Assembly: GCA_903813345.2 (NCBI GenBank)
Contig: CAIIXF020000809.1
Coordinates: 62,001 to 126,000, forward strand
From: Owenia fusiformis
Lineage: Eukaryota; Annelida; Polychaeta; Sabellida; Oweniidae
DNA length: 64,000 nt
Reading direction: 5' to 3'
The position numbers and the translations under genes were made by a program. Below the pieces are notes generated by a model that was given only the letters and a program-made list of their open reading frames with translations, was not told the origin of the DNA and searched no databases. The first letter of the stretch is position 1, and each line of letters begins with the position of its first letter. This document shows positions 32,348-43,265 of the stretch, piece after piece.

Positions 32348-32530
32348 GTGCTAATGTCAATATCGATGATGTGGGTCATTACTGTATAGAGGGCACCACT
32401 GACCCTGCCCTGTGCCCCAAGGGAACTTACAACACTGAAATGGGTCTAGAGGCTGAGAGTGACTGTGTACAATGCTGGTAGTTATTGTGATCAAGTGGCA
32501 CTGCTACAACGCACTGGACTGCTCTGAAGA
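32348..32530 (+). pseudogene. Frameshifted GCC2/GCC3-like exon
   Basis: Acceptor CATCTACAG. GANVNIDDVGHYCIEGTTDP, ALCPKGTYNTEMGLEAESDC, VQCW, TAG. The expected GSYCDQVALLQRTGLL continues one frame away. The right arm shares this break. Confidence 0.7.
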
Positions 32531-33198
32531 GTATGTTTAATTTACATCATGCAGTTTATTAAGTTACTTAATGGTAAATCTGAAAAATGTTATTTTCAAA
32601 ACAACCTTACAGTACATTGGCGTCGGAAGGGGAGGGTGTGGGGGGTGACCGCCCTAGATTTGAAATTGAGCCTAGAAGTGCCTAGAGCTAATAGTCTACG
32701 GAATTCTAATATACTATGTATAGTTTCTCAGGAACCCATACAGTTTGTAAATACTTTGAAGAATGAGTGCAAAATGTTTATTTTATTTTAGTAAAAGTCC
32801 AAGTTAAGTTTTCTAAAAACACATTTTTTCTTGTTTATGGGTTATATACCCTGGATCTCCCAGATTGTGCTGTGTGGCACGCTTCACGCATGACTCATCC
32901 ATACCCAAAAGTCGCCCCCTCCCTTGGCAAATCCTTCTGACGCCCCTGTAGTATAATCTTCTAAAGTTTGCCAATTTTTCGGTGTTGAAAAAGTTATAAA
33001 ATAAACTAATTTTAACAAAGAATTTGTCTTTGATTTATGAAGTCTTAAGTCCTTTTCAATTTATGATGTAAATATCCAGTAAATGTTGATGGTTCTGCAT
33101 ATTGTTTCGAATTTTTTTCATTCATGTTCAAAGATTTAAACCATTCTAAATCCCAATGAAATACTGTTTGTTATAAAATGCCATATGTATTAATCTAG
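32531..33198. other. Intron, nothing recognised
   Basis: Conserved with the right arm (57310-57924), where a short GGAT microsatellite replaces part of it. No exon seen. Confidence 0.45.
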
Positions 33199-33380
33199 GT
33201 ACTACTGTGAGACAGCATCAGAGAACGCTACCTCCATTGTATGCCCTGTGGAGCACAAATGCGTAAAAGGATCCAATGAACCAGAGGCATGCCCTGCAGA
33301 AACCTATAGTAATAGTGTAGGCTACCCCAATGTAACTATGTGTAGACCATGTGATGCTGGAATGTACTGCAGTGAAACAG
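33199..33380 (+). CDS. GCC2/GCC3-like exon, open in the left arm
   Basis: Acceptor TAATCTAG. YYCETASENATSIVCPVEHK, CVKGSNEPEACPAETYSNSV, GYPNVTMCRPCDAGMYCSET, donor GTTACA. No stop. The right-arm copy has TAA where this one has TAT (ET-Y-SNS). Confidence 0.75.
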
Positions 33381-33450
33381 GTTACAATGAATACTTAATT
33401 TCTCAAATTGACACCAGTCATTAAATGTCATCCTAAATTACTGATATATA

Positions 33451-33730
33451 TATTTAAGAAAGACCCTTTTTGTCAAAATGATATGCCATCCTGAATTATT
33501 TGTACAGTCATTTGTATGAGAAATATTTATACTTATATGTATATTTAAGAAAGACCCTTTTTGTCAAAATGATATGCCATCCTGAATTATTTGTACAGTC
33601 ATTTGTATGAGAAATATTTATACTTAGATGTATATTTAAGAAAGACCCTTTTTGTCAAAATGATATGTCATCCTGAATTATTTGTACAGTCACTTGTATG
33701 AGAAATATATAGAAATACATAAATAAGATG
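33451..33730. repeat. 91-bp minisatellite, about three copies, left arm only
   Basis: TATTTAAGAA at 33451, 33542 and 33633 gives a 91-bp period, with TTTTTGTCAAAATGATATG and TCCTGAATTATTTGTACAG in each unit. The right arm carries a single unit (about 56995-57060). Confidence 0.9.
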
Positions 33731-33814
33731 TATATGAGAAAGACCTCTTTTGTCAAAATTGGGTCAGTTGGTGAATGAAAAAATACTCTTTAATTGTTAT
33801 TTCATAAATTTCAG

Positions 33815-34027
33815 GAATGTCAGCACCAACTGGAAAGTATGACACTTGATTTTATTGCCCTGGTGGGAATTCAGTGGTGACCCCTGTTACAATACTCCCT
33901 GTGCTTGATTGTCCACAAAGGACCCCCAGCCCAGTGCCATATGATCTAGGCACCTATATAAATCTCACTCAAGCATCTGTATGTCTCGAATGCCCTGTTG
34001 GTTTCTACTGTGAGGAGGTTGTTGCAG
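33815..34027 (+). pseudogene. GCC2/GCC3-like exon with in-frame TGA
   Basis: Acceptor AAATTTCAG. GMSAPTGKYDT, TGA at 33847-33849 (Gly position of GFYC), FYCPGGNSVVTPV, LDCPQRTPSPVPYDLGTYIN, CLECPVGFYCEE, donor GTAATG in phase 1. The right arm has instead lost 10 bp at this point. Confidence 0.75.
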
Positions 34028-34361
34028 GTAATGATGACTGCATTTCCTATGTTTTACAATGAAGTTTATGTGACACATTGACACAACGAAACTAAAAGTG
34101 GTGATATATTGTTAGATATTTATAGAATTCATTTATTCAATCTTTTTGATGTAGTGAATGTGATTTTTGAGTTGGCTATTAGGTGTAATAAGCCTGATTT
34201 TGATAAATGTAGTTTTGCAGTAATTGCCAAACTGAATAATGATGAATTTATGAAATAGTAGTATATCAAAAATTAAGGTGGGCTACTTACATAGTAATTA
34301 GAATTTAGATAATAGAGGTTCAACATCAAATTATTATTGTACCTGTCCTTATATATTCTAG

Positions 34362-34536
34362 GAACCTGTTTCACAGTCAGACCTGAGTATGTCAGCTTTG
34401 GTTACATTGCTCTGGGGATATTTGACTTTGGCTGTGAAGATGCTCTTACACATTTACTTTACCATGTCTGGCTCCTGCCATTGAGGGGATGAGGTTTGGA
34501 CGAGGGCCTTCTGGAGTACTGCAAAACATCACCCAG
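34362..34536 (+). pseudogene. Exon downstream of the cysteine modules, with frame break
   Basis: Acceptor TATATTCTAG, phase 1. GTCFTVRPEYVSFGYIALGI, FDFGCEDALTHLL, reaching TGA at 34490. A second open frame over the same 3' part reads IEGMRFGRGPSGVLQNITQ to donor GTTAGC. No CPxGYYC pattern, so this is a different domain. Its family is not recognised. Confidence 0.6.
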
Positions 34537-36616
34537 GTTAGCTATAATATTCCCTACTACAGTACCAGTATAAATCAGTTTTCTATAGAAACATGTGATG
34601 AAGAAACTCGATTGAAGCGCCTTCTCCATGAATCCCTTTTTCCTGCTACAAATGAAAAATCTATAAAGAATCACCCATTGTTGGGGATATAAAGTACATA
34701 GTTGTGTTCTTCTAATGCCTCGTCTTACTTTGATTTTAGTATTTCCCTAGCACTTTTGTAACCAATGCTTACACTTTTGTAACCTTTTCCAGGTTTGTGA
34801 CCTTTATCTTGGTTCTCCAGCCACACAATAACAGATACACAGATGCACAATTCATGGACAATCATTGACAATTTATATGTCTACTGCTGATGCTTAGTCA
34901 CTGTATAGAAAATCTTCCATAAAGTAGAAGTTGAACTACATATACTTGGTAGACTGCCTATATTTGTTGATGCTGCACAGTTTTATTTAAAAATTGACAA
35001 TATATATATAAAATAGGAGAACGTATATTGAATTATATTAATGTATGAGACTCATGAAGCAACTTACTCAAGTTAGCATCATTTAGGTATTGAGTTTCAT
35101 TCTTTTATCTTTTGGAATCAAAATGTACCATACTGTTAATCAAGTTACTGTATGTGTACTGTGAAAAGATCAATCTTGGATATTTGGTCCAACAATTAAG
35201 TTTATGTGAATTTACAAATGGTTTGTTGCTTGATAAGATTTGGATATTTGATCCTTACATATGATCAACATTGACCATCTGTTATTCACTTCTTAATGTT
35301 CCTTCTCAAAGATAAAAGGGTCATCATAGTAATGGTGATAGTATGTGACAGTTCACATTTGCTATGGCAGTCATGCAATCTACTATTATTAGTAAACTCA
35401 TAGACATGCTGTAGACCTTGAGGCAATCATAATTTCTATGATTGCTGTAGAGACGATCAAACACTTGCTGTACATTCGTCTCTAGTACTTTTCTTTATTG
35501 GGATAAGCTGCTTTGCAACCTTGAAGCAACGGTAGATTTTCTATAGTTGCTGCAGGTATTTCTCAATGTCGAGAAGTACACTTGAGGCATGAACATTCTA
35601 CTTGAAGTTAAACTCTCTGGTAGACTGCCTCAAAGTTTTCAATACCACATATATGTGATATTATGATACATATATGGTATAAGGGAGCCAAATGAAGAAA
35701 CTGGTGTAAGTCCTTCTCTTGCATCTCTCACTGGAGTAAGTCTCTAAATATGTGTATATATGATTATATTATTATAAACAAGTATACAGACAGAGAGAGA
35801 GAAACAAGAGGTGGGAGAATTATTCCAGTTGTATATTAATGTGTGGACTTAGCAAGTCTAGCAAGTCTCCCTCATTTTCTTTGTAAATGTACATCTCATC
35901 CCTAGCTTGAATAATTATCTCGTATATATATATATATATGAGATAATTGAATATATAAATATTATATTGAATTTCATATTATATATATATATACAGAGAG
36001 AGAGAGAGAGAGAGAGAGTTGTGGGAGGGGAGCGACTTACCCCAGTTAATATCATTTAGTTATTGAGTCAACTAATTTAATATTTTGGGAACAAAATTTT
36101 AACTTAGGCCTAAGTCAAATGAAGTTGAAGTATAAAAAGTGACTGATAATTACATGTAGCCCTGTAATTTTGTAAATGCCATGCCATTAATCAAGTTACT
36201 GTATGTGTACTGTGTTGAGATTAAGCTTGGATATTTGGTCCAACAATGTTTTTATTCATTTCGATTTATGTGAATTTACATATGGTTTGTTGACTGATAA
36301 GAATTTGATATTTGATCCTTACATATGATCAACATGGACAATCTGTCAGTCACTTTTTAACATTCCTTATCAGAGAAAAAAAGAGTCATCATTGTAATGG
36401 TGAACATATGTGACATAATATTCATATTTGCTATTGCGGTCATGCAGTCTACTACTACTAGGAAACTCACAGACACGCTGTAAAGCTTGAGACAATGATA
36501 TATAATTTCTATGATTGCTATAGAGACGTTCATAGGCTACGTTAGTCATGGCATTGGTATTTTTTCTTGATTGGAATTCCCATCTTGCACCTCAATTTTA
36601 GTTTATAATATTTCTC
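34537..36616. other. Non-coding: duplicated segment and microsatellites
   Basis: About 35060-35480 and 36040-36540 are diverged direct copies (shared TTGGATATTTGGTCCAACAA and ATCCTTACATATGATCAACA). (AT)n lies at about 35920-35940 and 35980-35995, and (AG)n at 35995-36020. All but the AG tract are found in the right arm. No exon seen. Confidence 0.6.
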
Positions 36617-37864
36617 ACCTGTCAAATCCCGATTTAAATTAAGAGAAATCCCGATTTTTTGTAAATTATACCGATTTTAAGAAAATATTCCAACTTTTCA
36701 CATGTAATCCCGATTTTTTCCATAAAATATCCTGATTTTGTGTTCAAAACTCCCGATTTGTTAACGAGACATCCCGATTTTTCACTTAAAACTCCCGATC
36801 TTTAAATGGTACCCTCCCGATTTTCGTTCAAAACTTCCGATTTGTCAATGAGATGCTCTCGCAGAAAATGAAATTATACGACAGGTTTTGTGATAAAACA
36901 AAATACAGTAGCTAACTACACATACAAAATACACTCGTAAAGCTCTTTCTTCTTCTTTTAACTACAGTATTCTAGACCAGAAATAAATCGAACGTTTTGG
37001 GACTGAAAAATTCCGACCAATTGAAACGAATATTGGAACGTGGTGAAAACAAATACGCAAAAGCATTTTTGTGATGAAACGAAATACCCTACTACACATA
37101 CCGTTTGCTTATATAATCTTCTTTAAACTATCGAAACCAGAATTTAATTTAATCGATCATTCTGACACTGAGATATTCAATACAACGTACTGAACGCATA
37201 GTTACGTTTTTATTGACAGTATTCCATGCTTTATCACAAATATAATTGATTGTGTGAGTACTAGATGTAGATTAGATAATTATTTCTGATATTTGACTAT
37301 TGCGAGTAATGTGCTGTGAGGTCGAAATGAATAATACGGAAACCATGATTAAAGTTTGGTTAAATTGCAGGGTCATAACTAATAATAAGTTTTGAGGGTT
37401 TATTCACATTAATTTATTATGATGTGTTGCTTGGTTTAATGCAGATGATATCTCATGAATATATATTAATTCACAAAGATAGTAAACGGACAAATGCAAT
37501 TCGAAAACGTATTTATCAATTTACCTCTGTAAACCACGATTTCCTCCCGATTTTTATTGTAAACTCCCGATTTTCCCCCCGATTATCCTCATCAATCCCG
37601 ATTTTCTCCCGATTATTTTTGTAAACCCCGAATTCCTCCCGATTTTCATTGTAAACTCCCGATCTCTCCCGATTACCCTTATCAATCCCAATTTTCTCCC
37701 GATTACTTTACCCTGATTACTTCCCGATTTTCCTTGTAAACTCCCGATTATCCTTAACAATCCCGATTTTTTATTGAAATACCAATTTTCTCTCGATTTA
37801 TCTTAAAAAATACCGATTTAACCCCGACTTTTCTTCAAAAATCCAGATATTTTACTTGACAGGT
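36617..37864. mobile_element. CCCGAT-repeat element with short TIRs
   Basis: The outer ends are ACCTGTCAA and its complement TTGACAGGT. Each end is a dense array of TCCCGATTTT / CTCCCGATTATT words (36633-36850 and 37540-37820), more than twenty in all. About 700 bp of AT-rich sequence lies between. No transposase. Confidence 0.6.
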
Positions 37865-39454
37865 ATGATATTCATGACAGTTTTGCTTTATAGTTTTGTG
37901 ATATAATAATCCAACCTAAAGAACATGTTTAAGCATATTAAAATGCATTATCCTTGTTTGAATTCCTCTTAAGCTCACAAGAGTAATCTTATTTTTGTCA
38001 ACTGAATCAGTTACGATATTTCAGAAATTGATGATTAAATATATATATCGTATAATGTATTGTGTAATGTTATTAAAGGACACATCTCGGTTTGGAGAAC
38101 AGTCTCCTGAGCTAATATTTTTATGAAAAATATAGAAATATATCCCGAAGCAGGGATAACGGTTCAGTTGACCGATTCAATAAAATATTTTATTTTTTTA
38201 TGAAAAATCTAGGAATATCACCCAAATTAAATTATGACTGTTCAAAAAAATCTATATTACATAAAGAAATTAAATTTGTCCAAAGCAGTGGTAATGCTCA
38301 CTTAAAGTGGTGAATTTCGTTTTCCAATTTGAGAATTGTCCTTTATAAAATGTATTGAATTGTCTGTTTTGTGAATATGATGCTCAAACCTTCATCAGTT
38401 CATCTATATTACTAAATGAAGGTTTGGGGATACACATTACAGACATTATCCAATTAATGATAATGTCTCTGTCATTCATTTATCTTTGAGAACGTCTTTG
38501 ATTTTTGAATAATGATGTTCAAACTTTAATTTTATTACTTAAATGAAAGTATGGGCATACATATTACAATATTACATATATAACCTAATTCATACATAAT
38601 GTGCATTCTAGCATTACCTTTTTGTACAATGTTGTGAGAATTGTGTTGTTCAAACCTTCAACTTTATTATTACTTAAATGAAGGTGTGAGCATACACATT
38701 ACAGATATTATCCATTCATGGTGTTGATTCTTTTTATTTGTAAATATGTATCTGATTGTGTTTCGAGAAAAGGGAAAATCAAATTATTCACATTATTGAA
38801 TCACTCGAGTACATATGATATGACCATTACCCTTACAAGCATGAAACAATTTATTTTATAATTTCCTTTATTGGTACAGATTGATTTTTCGTCTTATTAA
38901 AAATGTTCAAAATTTCAACGTAAGGGGCGTGTCAGAGGTAGTTTGGGGAGATTGTTCTTGGTCTTACTCCACCAATTCATTTATGTAAAAAACAGTCCTT
39001 CAAAAATAAGCTTCCAGAGGTCCAAATATAGATTTTGACATAGATCTAAGTAGTGTATCGCTCTTTCTACATTCTGCAACTGTTGTTTATCTATCAGAGA
39101 GGTATTCTCCAAAAACAAAAATTGAATTGTGCTCGAGGAAGTAATATTGGAAACGAGACTCAATACAAATGCAACCATCAACAAAACACTCAAAGTTGAT
39201 GATTAAAGATATGAAGTACTGTAAACATCGATGACAATTATGTTCCAATACTAAAGCTCCGATTACATATTTAATCTCATGCTATACAAGTAATATATTT
39301 CAAATAAACATAGTAACTGTATCTTGTTGTAGATAATTGTGGTCAGTTATACTTCACATGATACTTTATATGATATAATATTATAATTTTGTGAATAATC
39401 TATAAGGAAATAAAAGAAATAATACAATAACATGCTCTTGTCTAGCTATTTTCT
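37865..39454. other. Non-coding, with a three-unit ~130-bp degenerate repeat
   Basis: The words AATGAAGGTTTGGGGATACACA, AATGAAAGTATGGGCATACATA and AATGAAGGTGTGAGCATACACA occur at about 38417, 38542 and 38678, marking diverged tandem units. The rest is AT-rich sequence matching 51450-53400 inverted. Confidence 0.6.
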
Positions 39455-40005
39455 ATAAAAATGTTAAATATTTATGCACTAACGTATATTGCAATGCATT
39501 AGGCATGAGCATTTTTGCTATAATTTGCAAATAAAAAAAATTATCCACAAAATAGCAATGATGCAAATGGAATGCTTCTGTCCCAAATGAATTTGTGATT
39601 CAATATTTTTTTCTACAGGTGATTTATTTTTTTAAGCGAGAAAACAAAATTCCAATGAGAATTTAACATGGCACAATTTATTCAATTTTTCCGTCTGAAA
39701 ATATTTCAGTGGGTGATTACCTATATACAGGGTGGTCAAAAAATGGAAACCCTTACACCATTTTCCTCATATACATACTTACTCCCTGATTTGCATATTT
39801 TTGATTTTTGTTTACATCATGTTAAATTCTCATTGGAATTTTATTTTCTAGCTTTAACAATTAAATCAACTGAAACAAAAATTGAATTCCAAATTCATTT
39901 GGGACAGAGGCATTCCATTTGCAACATATTGCTGCTTTGTGGATAATAATTTTTTATTGCAAACTATAGCAAAAATGCTCATTCCTAATTAATTGACATA
40001 GACTT
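39455..40005. repeat. Local inverted repeat at the inner edge of the left arm
   Basis: About 39455-39690 and 39815-40005 are imperfect inverted copies (GCATGAGCATTTTTGCTATA versus TATAGCAAAAATGCTCATTC; CCAATGAGAATTTAACATG versus CATGTTAAATTCTCATTGG). Between them is ACAGGGTGGTCAAAAAATGG, which looks like a mariner-type end. A third copy is at 51215-51430. Confidence 0.75.
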
Positions 40006-40312
40006 TAGTACCAAATGCAGAGGACCAAAAGTTACAGAATCCCAAAAAAACAAGAAAATGGCAACTCATGGAGTAACAAATCCAAAAGAAAGGAATTCAT
40101 ACTCTCTGCATCAGACAGACTCACCCCATGCAGACAGATCGCATAAAATTACATTTGTATGAAGTGAACCTCGACATTCACCAGGAAAGTAGAAACATTT
40201 TGTCACCCATGATGCAAATTAATATTTTTTTTATTGCTTAATAAATGATGAACGACAGTCATATTAAGTTCCATAAGTATGAGAATACCATGCCGTCTTG
40301 ATATTTCAAGGT

Positions 40313-40818
40313 CACCCCGGAATAGCCTGATAACGGTAAAGTCAGATACCGTTGTCACAAATGGCGGACATAACCGTCGCTTCAATAAGATTTTCATGAA
40401 CTGTATGTTTAATAGAGCACTTAAACTAAATTCCTTTGGAACAACAATCAATCAAAGTGTCTTTATACTCATTGTACAGTTAATAATGTTCTACCATCGA
40501 AATAAAGTCTTTAATTTAACCGACCAAAATGAGATACGGGACAACGGACACTGTAATTACTAATTACCATATGCCGCTGTCTTTTAAAATTACTCAAAAT
40601 CAGATTCCGTTGACGCTGATGGTATCGAAGACGCTATATTGTAGCGATTCACGACCCAATTTGATACATTATCACAAGAACTTAATACATGCACAGAATT
40701 AGCGACGATAAAACCCCATGAAATGAGGACCAAGTGATTAAACAGTTGAAACAAAGGTTATGTCCGCCATTTGTGACAACGGTATCTGACTTTACCGTTG
40801 TCAAACTATTCCAGTGTG
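40313..40818. mobile_element. 506-bp MITE with ~63-bp TIRs and 5-bp TSD
   Basis: The TIRs start CACCCCGGAATAG and CACACTGGAATAG and then run nearly identically through AACGGTAAAGTCAGATACCG and CACAAATGGCGGACATAACC. The flanks are AAGGT at 40308-40312 and 40819-40823. The interior encodes nothing. CAC ends with 5-bp duplications are a hallmark of Transib-type elements, but the heptamer is not the canonical CACWATG. Confidence 0.85.
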
Positions 40819-41185
40819 AAGGTAGCTCGTTAGAAAAATGATGACGATGATTTAAATGACGATGTAAAGATAAAACCGCAACGAAATATTTGTAGATTTC
40901 TTTGAAAAACTAAAAAATATACATCTCATATGTATTATGTGTAATATTTCAAATAAACATTTACAATATGCAATACAAATATATAAACAAGTGTTTCATC
41001 TTATGTGTTTTACTAGTTGTTAAACACATTTATGTTTTACTGTACATACTTTACAGGACACAATCATGTTGACATATCCATGCTCATTTTTAAAATACGC
41101 AATTATGCAGCAATGAATACACAGGGTATTAAGCAGATATGCAATCACCCTTGTAGAATACATCATGCCATCTATGGAACATATA

Positions 41186-42186
41186 CAGGGTGTCCCAAAA
41201 AAAAGGAAACCAGCAATAGATTGCTTATTTCTCAAATATGAATAATGATAGGAAAATTTCACAGCTACCATCTGATAGATTATGATGTCCTCTTTCTTAT
41301 GATACCAAAGTTGTTTATTTTCCTTCACAGATGACTGAGTTATAAGGGATTTAAGTGACCATGTCAGAAATGAGTTTGTACCACTTTCAGCCAAGTCAAT
41401 TTCACCATCATAACAAAGTGATAAGTAACAACAAACATCAGGATATCACTCTTTTACTCATTTATTCCAATTAGAATTACACATATCATATTTAACATCC
41501 CTTTTAAATCCCAATGTCCATTCAAAGTTGTTCTAACCCCAGTGTCCTTCAACATGACCCCCATTCCTTTCAATGCAAATGTCTGCCCTTGATCTCATCG
41601 CACGTACGGCATCCCCGATGATGTCTCTCTGTCCCCTTAAATCTTCCACTGCTGCGACAATCCTGGCCCTTAGATCATCAACGTCTCTTGGTGGTGTTGT
41701 GAAGACTTTACCCTTGAGATAACCCAAAAAGGGAGAAGTCGCAGGGTGTCAGGTCTGGGGATCTCGATGAACTCAATCTTGTGGTTCAAGGCAATCACTC
41801 TTCTGTTGAACAGCGCCCTTAATCTGTCCCGAAGGATAGGAGGAGCACTACAAATACTCTTTGATCTTGGGTCAGCTGCATGAACTTGCTATGTTGAATG
41901 CTTGATCAGAAATGTGTATTTCGAATAGGACAATGTCTTGCATAGCCATTTTAATCCCTCATTGTTCAGCCATTCATGACAGAAAAAGTGGCACAAACCA
42001 ATTTCTGACATGGTCACTTAAATCTCTTAGAACTCAGTCATCCGTGGAGAAAAATAAACACCTTTGGTATCATCAGAAAAAGGACATCATAACCTATCAG
42101 ATGGTAGCTGTGAAATTTTCTTATTATTATTCATATTTGAGAAATAAGCAATCTATGGCCGGTTTCCTTTTTTTTGGGACACACTG
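41186..42186. mobile_element. 1,001-bp mariner-type element with ~210-bp TIRs
   Basis: The ends read CAGGGTGTCCCAAAA and, complementary, CAGTGTGTCCCAAAA, flanked by TA on each side. The inverted homology goes on for about 210 bp (shared ATTGCTTATTTCTCAAATATGAATA and ATTTCTGACATGGTCACTTAAAT in either orientation). The middle holds a transposase remnant on the minus strand. Confidence 0.9.
41533..41850 (-). pseudogene. C-terminal remnant of a mariner-like transposase
   Basis: Minus strand: RSPDLTPCDF, containing the last catalytic Asp of the DDE triad, then after a frame change GYLKGKVFTTPPRDVDDLRA, RIVAAVEDLRGQ, and CIERNGGHVEGHWG. The order and wording are those of the C-terminal end of mariner/IS630-type transposases. 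The N-terminal helix-turn-helix and first two Asp are absent, so it is not functional. Confidence 0.75.
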
Positions 42187-42191
42187 TATAA

Positions 42192-42683
42192 CACCCCAGT
42201 CACATTTCCTACGGAGACCTTGCGGTCTATCATTTCTGCGGCCAGTAACATTTCTACGCTCGCCATGGAATTTCTGCGCTCTCATACTTCTGCAGTCACA
42301 TTTCCCACGGCAGCCGCACGTTGGATTTTAAATTTCTGTAGACAAATAATACTTTTTTTCATTTTATTTACATCGGGACAATTTATAAATGTTATTCATA
42401 GTGCTAGGATGAAATATCAAATGAAAAGTGATCGTGAAACATTGACAAATAATGATTCAATCTTGTTGAGCCAGTTGATTTCTACGGGGACCTCAGAAAT
42501 GAACAAATATTATATTTCAGAGTTATAATTTCTACGGCGAACCTGCGGCCCGTAAAAAAACTGGATACGCCGTACGGAGGCCGCAAGGCGAGCGTAGTTT
42601 TCCTACGCTCGCCGCAGAAATACACTGATTTAATTGATCTGCGGTCGACTTACGGCCGCCGTGTGACAAATGTGACTGGGGTG
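42192..42683. mobile_element. 492-bp MITE with TAA target duplications (PIF/Harbinger-like)
   Basis: The ends are CACCCCAGTCACATTT and its exact complement. TAA lies at 42189-42191 and 42684-42686. It directly abuts the mariner relic. It contains a perfect GC-rich hairpin: 11-bp stem GGCGAGCGTAG at 42587-42597 and its complement at 42603-42613, with loop TTTTC. No gene. The 3-bp TAA target suggests PIF/Harbinger; the TIR start is not diagnostic. Confidence 0.8.
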
Positions 42684-42686
42684 TAA

Positions 42687-43265
42687 CTCTATCTATACAC
42701 ATTATTGCATAAAATAGGGTACATCTAAATGTCGCTCTTTGTGACATCTTTTCATACACCTTACACTAAGGTCACGACCTATAGGGTATAAACGACAATT
42801 GGATTATCAGATAATACTTATCTCATTTGGATCATTTTTTCTTTTTGGAGATCAATCAATGTTTTCCAGCACTAAATTAGGTCGAAAATTCGGTCTAAAA
42901 ATTTATTGTTTTCGGATTATCTTAATCCCAAAGTAATTAAGTTTTCCTTTTTAGATGTAAATCATGTCTTACAGTAAATTGTAATTTTGCCATAAAAGCT
43001 GAAATAAAATGCTGCATTTTTGGTGAAAATTGCGTCAGAATTGGGAAAATTTGTGAAGATAGGTGGATTAGGGACAGGTTAAGAAATAATGCAATCATCT
43101 TGATTATCATCCTAATGTCATTTATTGAAGATAAAACATGCATCTAACAGAACCAATTTGTTTTTTTTGTGGTTAAAGTATTCGAATTCTTCGAACTAAA
43201 GATATAGTTCTTTGAAAATGCTTTCCATATCATACGTGGATTTTTCGAAGAATATCATATAAGTG
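42687..43265. other. AT-rich spacer, nothing recognised
   Basis: No exon, repeat or element was recognised between the MITE and the satellite. Confidence 0.4.

Larger units (their letters stand above)
24357..39728 (+). repeat. Left arm of a large inverted duplication
   Basis: Collinear in reverse complement with 51178-64000. Matched anchors include exons 24471-24704/63669-63886, 30943-31223/59227-59508, 34362-34536/56198-56373, and the inner end TTCAGTGGGTGA (39728) / TCACCCACTGAA (51178). Paired coordinates sum to about 90,450 in the exon region and 90,900 near the inner end. The outer left limit is only where the window cuts off the right arm. Confidence 0.95.

Noticed and set aside
40279-40563. 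94-codon frame at 40.3-40.6 kb
   Set aside because: It begins in the MITE's flank and runs through its TIR into the interior. It is an accident of the TIR sequence.
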